Assembly (NCBI RefSeq): GCF_023347295.1
Contig: NZ_CP094469.1
Coordinates: 1,736,001-1,800,000 of the forward strand
Origin: Faecalibacterium sp. I3-3-33
GTDB lineage: Bacteria; Bacillota; Clostridia; Oscillospirales; Ruminococcaceae
DNA: 64,000 bases
Direction of reading: 5' to 3'
Under the pieces are notes generated by a model. It was not told the origin of the DNA and searched no databases. It saw only the letters and a list, made by a program, of their open reading frames with translations. Shown here piece by piece: positions 60,186-64,000 of the stretch. The translations under genes and the position numbers were made by a program. Each line of letters begins with the position of its first letter. Within the stretch, counting starts at the first letter, position 1.

Positions 60186-60284
60186 TTTTTCAAGTCTATA
60201 CTTCCGACATTTGCGGCTTTCGTGCATAAACGAAGGTCGCTTATTTTTTGCAGTAAACTTGGCTCACGATCGATCGAAAAGACG

Positions 60285-60330
60285 CCTTGAAAATCGAATG
60301 ACCGTCCAGACCGAGATAAACCGCCATGAC
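60285..60330 (+). repeat. Diverged partial copy of the 114-bp repeat
   Basis: CCTTGAAAATCGAATGACCGTC followed by CCGCCATGAC resembles the first 50 bases of the two full repeats at 62060 and 62464. The gap 60186-60450 otherwise holds no gene. Confidence 0.6.
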
Positions 60331-60450
60331 TTCTGTAAAAGGAACGAGCGCTCCACAAAGGAGACGACACAGCGCCGAGCAGGGTTGCCTGTCAGGAACC
60401 GGAATGGGTAGAACGGCTTAACCAAGAGCAAGCAGGAGGATTATTGCTAT

Positions 60451-60783
60451 TTGAATATTTTTGAAGCTGTGAAAGCGGCAGTTCCTGTAAGACAAGCCGC
60501 CGAACACTACGGGCTGAAAGTCAGCCGCAACGGCATGGCTTGCTGCCCATTCCACAATGACAGGCATCCAAGCTTGAAGTTAAATGAGGAATATTTCTTT
60601 TGCTTCGGCTGCGGAGCCAAAGGTGATGTGATCGACTTTGCGGCACAGATGTTTGATCTCAGCAGCTATGAAGCGGCACAAAGACTGGCTGCGGACTTCG
60701 GTATATCTACACAGCCGGGACAGGCTGTAGTAGTTCCCCCACAAACCCAAGCGACCTCACATCCGGCAGTTTCGGGAGGATGA
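60451..60783 (+). pseudogene. CHC2 zinc-finger primase, N-terminal fragment
   Basis: 110 residues from TTG at 60451 (GGAGGA ten bases upstream). The DnaG-type zinc finger is intact: CCPFHNDRHPSLKL (about 31-44) and FFCFGCGAKGDVIDF (about 49-63). Such proteins on plasmids and ICEs help prime replication. The frame stops at 60783, while the +1 frame goes on with IRQFREDEMFCFRVLTDYL, the normal continuation, so a frameshift lies near 60750-60780. Confidence 0.8.
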
Positions 60784-60784
60784 A

Positions 60785-61531
60785 ATGTTTTGCTTCCGTG
60801 TGCTGACGGATTATCTGCATCTGCTGGAAGATTGGAAAGTACGGTATGCGATACGGCAGGCCATCCGGGAACTGGAACAGGCAGGCTACATCCAGCGTTC
60901 CAGAGAACGGGACGAGAAAGGACGGCTGCGCGGTGCAGGCTATGTGATCTTCGAGCTGCCGCAGCCCGTTCCTGCATCGGTTTCACCTACATTGGAAAAT
61001 CCAACGTTGGAGAATCCCACGCAGGAAAACCCTACGTTGGAAAATCCAATGCAATTAAATAAAGATAAACTAATTACAGAAAAACAAAAGAAAGAGGGAT
61101 TAAATACCGATTCCATTCCTATCCATTCCCCAAACCCCTTGCCTTTGGACGAGGACGAGGCAGCGCCGCCGGAACGGACGGAAAACCGAAAGGAAGCGGC
61201 CTATCAAATCTACCGGAGCCTGATTTTAGAGAACATCGAGTATGACACCCTCGTCCAGAATCCCCGGATAGACCGGGAGCAGCTGGACGAGATCGTGGAC
61301 ATCCTGCTGGAAACGGTCTGCACTTCCCGCAAGTCCATCCGGGTGGCCGGGGACGATTACCCGGCAGAGTTGGTTAAGGCCAAGTTCCTGAAACTGGACA
61401 GCCATCACATCCACGGGATGCAGTTCAAGGGTTTGGGTGCTCCCAACAAGCGTTTTGCAACGCAAAATAAGCAGATGTATATACGTCTGCATTGCTTGCT
61501 ACAATGGTGTTGGTTCTCAGGACGCTTCTAA
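60785..61531 (+). pseudogene. Chimeric remnant: CHC2 protein middle joined to RepA C-terminal domain
   Basis: 248 codons. The first 22 residues (MFCFRVLTDYLHLLEDWKV) are CHC2-protein sequence; from about base 60850 it becomes IRQAIRELEQAGYIQR and onward, the second half of a RepA/DUF6017-type initiator, with a TLENP repeat (about 61-85) and EIVDILLETVCTSRKSIRVA. The end after HIHGMQFKG is not the family ending. It looks like a deletion fusion, truncated at its 3' end. A complete-looking RepA N-terminus begins at 63688. Confidence 0.8.
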
Positions 61532-61550
61532 AACATGAAAATCATTTTGT

Positions 61551-61600
61551 AAATCAAACCGTCCGTTTTCAAGTTCAACTTGAAGCGGACGGTTTGATTT
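61551..61600 (+). terminator. Terminator after the replication remnant
   Basis: AAATCAAACCGTCCG pairs with CGGACGGTTTGATTT, with an inner TTCAAG/CTTGAA stem. Confidence 0.85.
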
Positions 61601-61836
61601 CTTAGGAAGTTTTCGCATTTGCAATTGCAGCAAGCAGGGCGATTTGGTACCAACTCGCAAGTTTTTGAATCTGATTTTACAAATCCGACTTCAAAAACAC
61701 TTGTTGGGCTTCGCCCAAACCCGATATTCAGCACAAAATTGCGCCGACTGCGTATCTTAACAGACGCTGAATAAGCAATTTTTTTGAGAAAAATTCGTTT
61801 CGGAAAAATCGGCGTTGCTTCATTCAATATTGCATC
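61601..61836. other. Non-coding stretch before the palindrome array
   Basis: No gene. A small GTTGGGCTTCGCCCAAAC hairpin is at 61704-61721. The rest is AT-rich. Confidence 0.5.
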
Positions 61837-62276
61837 AAACCGGAACTATTACTTCCGGTTTTGAAGGTAAAAAGCGGAAGTATCACTTCCTAAAAATTTG
61901 AACGTTATTATGGTATGCTCTATCCAGAGCATTTTCCAAGAAGCGGAAGCATTCCTTCCGGTTTCTCCTTGGGAGCCTCCTGAAATCCACTGAAAACCGG
62001 AAGGAATGCTTCCTAAAAAATTCTTCTTGGTTATGGTATGCTTTCTACAAACCTTCATCGAACCTTGAGAACCGAATGACCGTCTGCATGGGATACCCGG
62101 CGATGACCCCCAAGCGGGAGAGCCGGAAAACGCCGCCGAAAGGGGGCAGGAAAACCATGCAGAGAGAACGGCACCCCAAATTTGAGATCATGTTGATACG
62201 CAAAACCGGAACCAGTAGTTCCGATTTCACTTTTGAATTCACTTCAAAATCCTTAAAAACCGGAACTACCAGTTCC
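61837..62276. repeat. Array of short GGAA(N7)TTCC palindromes
   Basis: Six units of the same 15-base form: 61842-61856, 61876-61890, 61945-61959, 61999-62013, 62208-62222 and 62262-62276. Pattern is GGAA-S-N5-S-TTCC, often followed by TAAAAA or preceded by AAACC. Units three and four are exact reverse complements and make a 20-bp-arm hairpin with GGTTT/AAACC. The array lies upstream of the ParB-like gene, a place where centromere or iteron sites occur. Confidence 0.75.
62060..62173 (+). repeat. 114-bp direct repeat, copy A
   Basis: GAACCTTGA, ATGACCGTCTGCATG, GATACCCGGC, AGCCGGAAAACGCCGCC and GGGGGCAGGAAA blocks are shared in order with copy B at 62464-62576; roughly 85-90 percent alike by eye. 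GC-rich inside an AT-rich tract. No open frame is conserved. Confidence 0.8.
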
Positions 62277-62463
62277 TAAAAACAAAATTTACGATGTGAT
62301 ACACTAAGTCCACAGAAGCATATTCTTCATTGCTTTCACACCAGTTCAGGCACTGAATGTCCGATTTTTAGCAAAAATTCAAATCAACTTTCGTAAAAAA
62401 CGGTCGTAATGTGTCCTAAAAATTTTTCTGTTGATGTGTTAATCTAGTTTCAAATCCATTGTT

Positions 62464-62576
62464 GAACCTTGAAAACCGCATGACCGTCTGCATGTGATAC
62501 CCGGCCATGACCTCGCAAGATCGAGCCGGAAAACGCCGCCGGAAGGGGGCAGGAAACCCATGCAGGGAGAACGGCA
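62464..62576 (+). repeat. 114-bp direct repeat, copy B, leader of the ParB-like gene
   Basis: Matches copy A as described there. It ends 36 bases before the ParB-like ATG, so it forms the 5' leader or control region of that gene. The GC-rich CCGGAAAACGCCGCCGG core could fold. Confidence 0.8.
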
Positions 62577-62612
62577 GAAATACCAATAGATTTTTGAAAG
62601 GAGATTTTGCCT

Positions 62613-63686
62613 ATGAAGAAAAACAAGTTTGAATTTATCATTGATTCTGAATTTCAATCTCAGATTCCTGCATTGACCGATGAAGAATTTCAGCAACTGG
62701 AAGAAAACATCCTTTCAGAGGGCGAAGTCCTGTCTCCCCTGATCGTCTGGGGCAACATTCTTGTTGATGGCCACAATCGCTATAAGATTCTCCAGCAGCA
62801 CCCGGAAATTCCTTATACCACCCGTTCGATTTCCTGCACCTGCGAAACCCGTGAAGATGTTCTGGCATGGATCTGCAAACATCAGCTGGGTCGTCGGAAT
62901 CTGACACCCGAACAGAAAAAGTTCCTGATTGGAAAGCAATATCACTCTGAAAAATCCACTCGTGGGGGAAACCATGGCAATCAGTACACACAGGTGGCAA
63001 ACTGTCAAATTGACAATTTGCCATCGGTAGAAAACACGACTGAACGAATCGCCAAAGAAAATAATGTAAGCCCTTCTTTCGTAATTCGTGCCGAGCAGTT
63101 CATGAAAACTGTTGAGCTGATGGAAAAATACTGCCCCGGCATTCAGGAAGAAATCTTATCCGGCAAACTCAAGCTATCCCAGCGAGAGGCTACTATTATC
63201 CGTGGAACTCCCACGGAAGCATTGCCCACCGTTGTATCAACATGGCGAGAGGAAAAGCTGAACGGTAAACCAGACGATAGTGCAGACACCTATGAGAATT
63301 TAGAATTACTTTCCAAGGTCACCGAAAACAATTTTTCTACTGCTGCCACATCGAAGATCCAAACGGCTGATCCACTCTCGGAGAATCGACCTTTTATTTC
63401 ATCGGGAAAGCGCAGCACTGAACTCCAGACCATTCGTGAGCTTAGTGAAAAAATGGAATCAGTTGATTATGTCGCCGATGCCGAAGGGATGTTTTGCGAA
63501 ATCAAAAGTGCCTCTGATAGCTTTATTTTTCGCCTCGAACACTGCTTTGCTCTTTATCCTGACTTTCTGACAAATGTGGAGATTGAAGCAAAAGTTATTG
63601 CTGCTTTGCAAAAAGCAGAAAGCTATATTGTGCATCTGAAAGAACAGCATCGGCAGCATCTTCTGGAGACTGCCAACAGCCAGTAA
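62613..63686 (+). CDS. ParB-like N-terminal domain protein
   Basis: 357 residues. ParB/Srx fold: SPLIVWGNILVDGHNRYKIL at 41-60 is the nucleotide-binding/catalytic-type motif of plasmid ParB-like proteins, followed by a helical region with NVSPSFVIRAEQF (HTH-like, about 145-160). The C-terminal half is not recognised. Probably a partition or regulatory protein of the element; no ParA is seen beside it. ATG at 62613 follows AAAGGAG by nine bases. The next gene begins 1 base after its stop codon. Confidence 0.85.
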   Translation: MKKNKFEFIIDSEFQSQIPALTDEEFQQLEENILSEGEVLSPLIVWGNILVDGHNRYKILQQHPEIPYTTRSISCTCETREDVLAWICKHQLGRRNLTPEQKKFLIGKQYHSEKSTRGGNHGNQYTQVANCQIDNLPSVENTTERIAKENNVSPSFVIRAEQFMKTVELMEKYCPGIQEEILSGKLKLSQREATIIRGTPTEALPTVVSTWREEKLNGKPDDSADTYENLELLSKVTENNFSTAATSKIQTADPLSENRPFISSGKRSTELQTIRELSEKMESVDYVADAEGMFCEIKSASDSFIFRLEHCFALYPDFLTNVEIEAKVIAALQKAESYIVHLKEQHRQHLLETANSQ

Positions 63687-63687
63687 A

Positions 63688-64000
63688 ATGCTTTCCAAAA
63701 ATTTGTTTGATGAAAAAACACTGGAGGTGAATTCTATTTCCGACTACCTGACTGTCACTACGCCCTTGCCACAATATCTACCCTATCCCCGCTTTCTGCT
63801 GGATACCAACCTGAGCCACACAGCAAAACTACTCTACACCCTGCTGCTGGACCGAGCAACGCTTTCTCAAAAGAACAACTGGCTCGATGCACAGGATCGC
63901 ATTTATGTAGTCTATCCGCTTTCTCATCTGTCAAAAGACTTGAGATGCAGCATTTCCAGTGTAACGCGCTCTTTCTCCGAACTGGAAAACGCACAGCTCG
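63688..64000 (+). CDS. Replication initiator, RepA_N-type (cut by window end)
   Basis: At least 104 residues, no stop before the window ends. LPQYLPYPRFLLDTNLSHTA then KLLYTLLLDRATLSQKNNW and DRIYVVYPLSHLSKDL match the winged-helix N-terminus of RepA_N-type initiators of clostridial plasmids and ICEs. It would start replication of the element. ATG at 63688 overlaps the end of parB without a clear site; GTG at 63727 or ATT at 63736 behind GGAGG (63723-63727) are alternatives. Confidence 0.8.
   Translation, partial: MLSKNLFDEKTLEVNSISDYLTVTTPLPQYLPYPRFLLDTNLSHTAKLLYTLLLDRATLSQKNNWLDAQDRIYVVYPLSHLSKDLRCSISSVTRSFSELENAQL

Larger units (their letters stand above)
50899..64000. mobile_element. Integrated mobile element (left part), AT-richer than the chromosome
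   Basis: From the rlmD stop onward base composition falls, sharply in 51041-53752, and the content changes to restriction-modification, a STAND nuclease, XRE regulators, CHC2 primase remnants, ParB-like and RepA_N-type genes, and a candidate MOBV oriT. This is plasmid or integrative-element content. rlmD (rumA) 3' ends are known insertion targets of integrative elements. The integrase and right boundary are not in the window, so the class (ICE, IME or integrated plasmid) is open. Confidence 0.75.

Noticed and set aside
61837..62576. Possible CRISPR array
   Set aside because: Unit spacing is irregular, repeats are short palindromes with variable centres, and no cas gene is present.
50899..64000. 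Prophage
   Set aside because: No capsid, terminase, portal, tail or lysis gene; replication and partition genes are plasmid/ICE-like.

Overview
The window looks like a high-GC clostridial (Oscillospiraceae/Ruminococcaceae) chromosome, most like Faecalibacterium. That name is inferred from remembered protein flavour and gene content, not from a search. Supporting signs are PolC-type DNA polymerase III, a spoIVB-spo0A pair, a FakA/Asp23 pair, a Na+-pumping decarboxylase, T-box regulation and AGGAGG ribosome binding sites.

Layout. 1-12.9 kb: a YerC/TrpR-like regulator; a T-box leader in front of a CstA-type transporter; a TTG-initiated acetyltransferase overlapping an alpha/beta hydrolase; decarboxylase beta and gamma subunits; MreB; RecD2; an NdpA-like protein; an AEC transporter; and a five-gene tRNA operon (Gly, Val, Asp, Phe, Gly) with a near-perfect promoter and a terminator. 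12.9-34.4 kb: NfnAB electron-bifurcating transhydrogenase, a CBS protein, Asp23 and FakA. A long leftward run follows: pyrH-frr-uppS-cdsA-dxr-rseP-ispG-fic-polC, which joins isoprenoid, envelope, translation and replication genes. Then come an AlkD-like protein, spo0A, spoIVB and prfB. 34.6-50.9 kb: a DUF2628 protein, galU, an inverted-repeat-bounded element, a CPA2 antiporter, rpsF-ssb-rpsR, an autoregulated maltodextrin operon (LacI, binding protein, two permeases, MalQ), two small proteins with matching Gly-Gly-type leaders, galK, an AraC regulator and rlmD.

50.9-64 kb is an AT-richer integrated element whose left edge is at the 3' end of rlmD; its right edge is outside the window. It carries a leftward defence operon: a small unknown protein, type III Mod, type III Res, then a 903-residue protein joining an Mrr-like nuclease domain to a STAND-type NTPase. 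Behind this lie a candidate MOBV-type oriT, two helix-turn-helix regulators each broken by an amber codon where tryptophan is expected, a decayed primase/replication module, an array of short palindromes, two 114-bp direct repeats, a ParB-like gene and the start of a RepA_N-type initiator.

The strongest leads for something new are the Mod-Res-(Mrr-STAND) defence operon, the Gly-Gly-leader protein pair, the palindrome array next to parB, and the T-box upstream of a CstA transporter.
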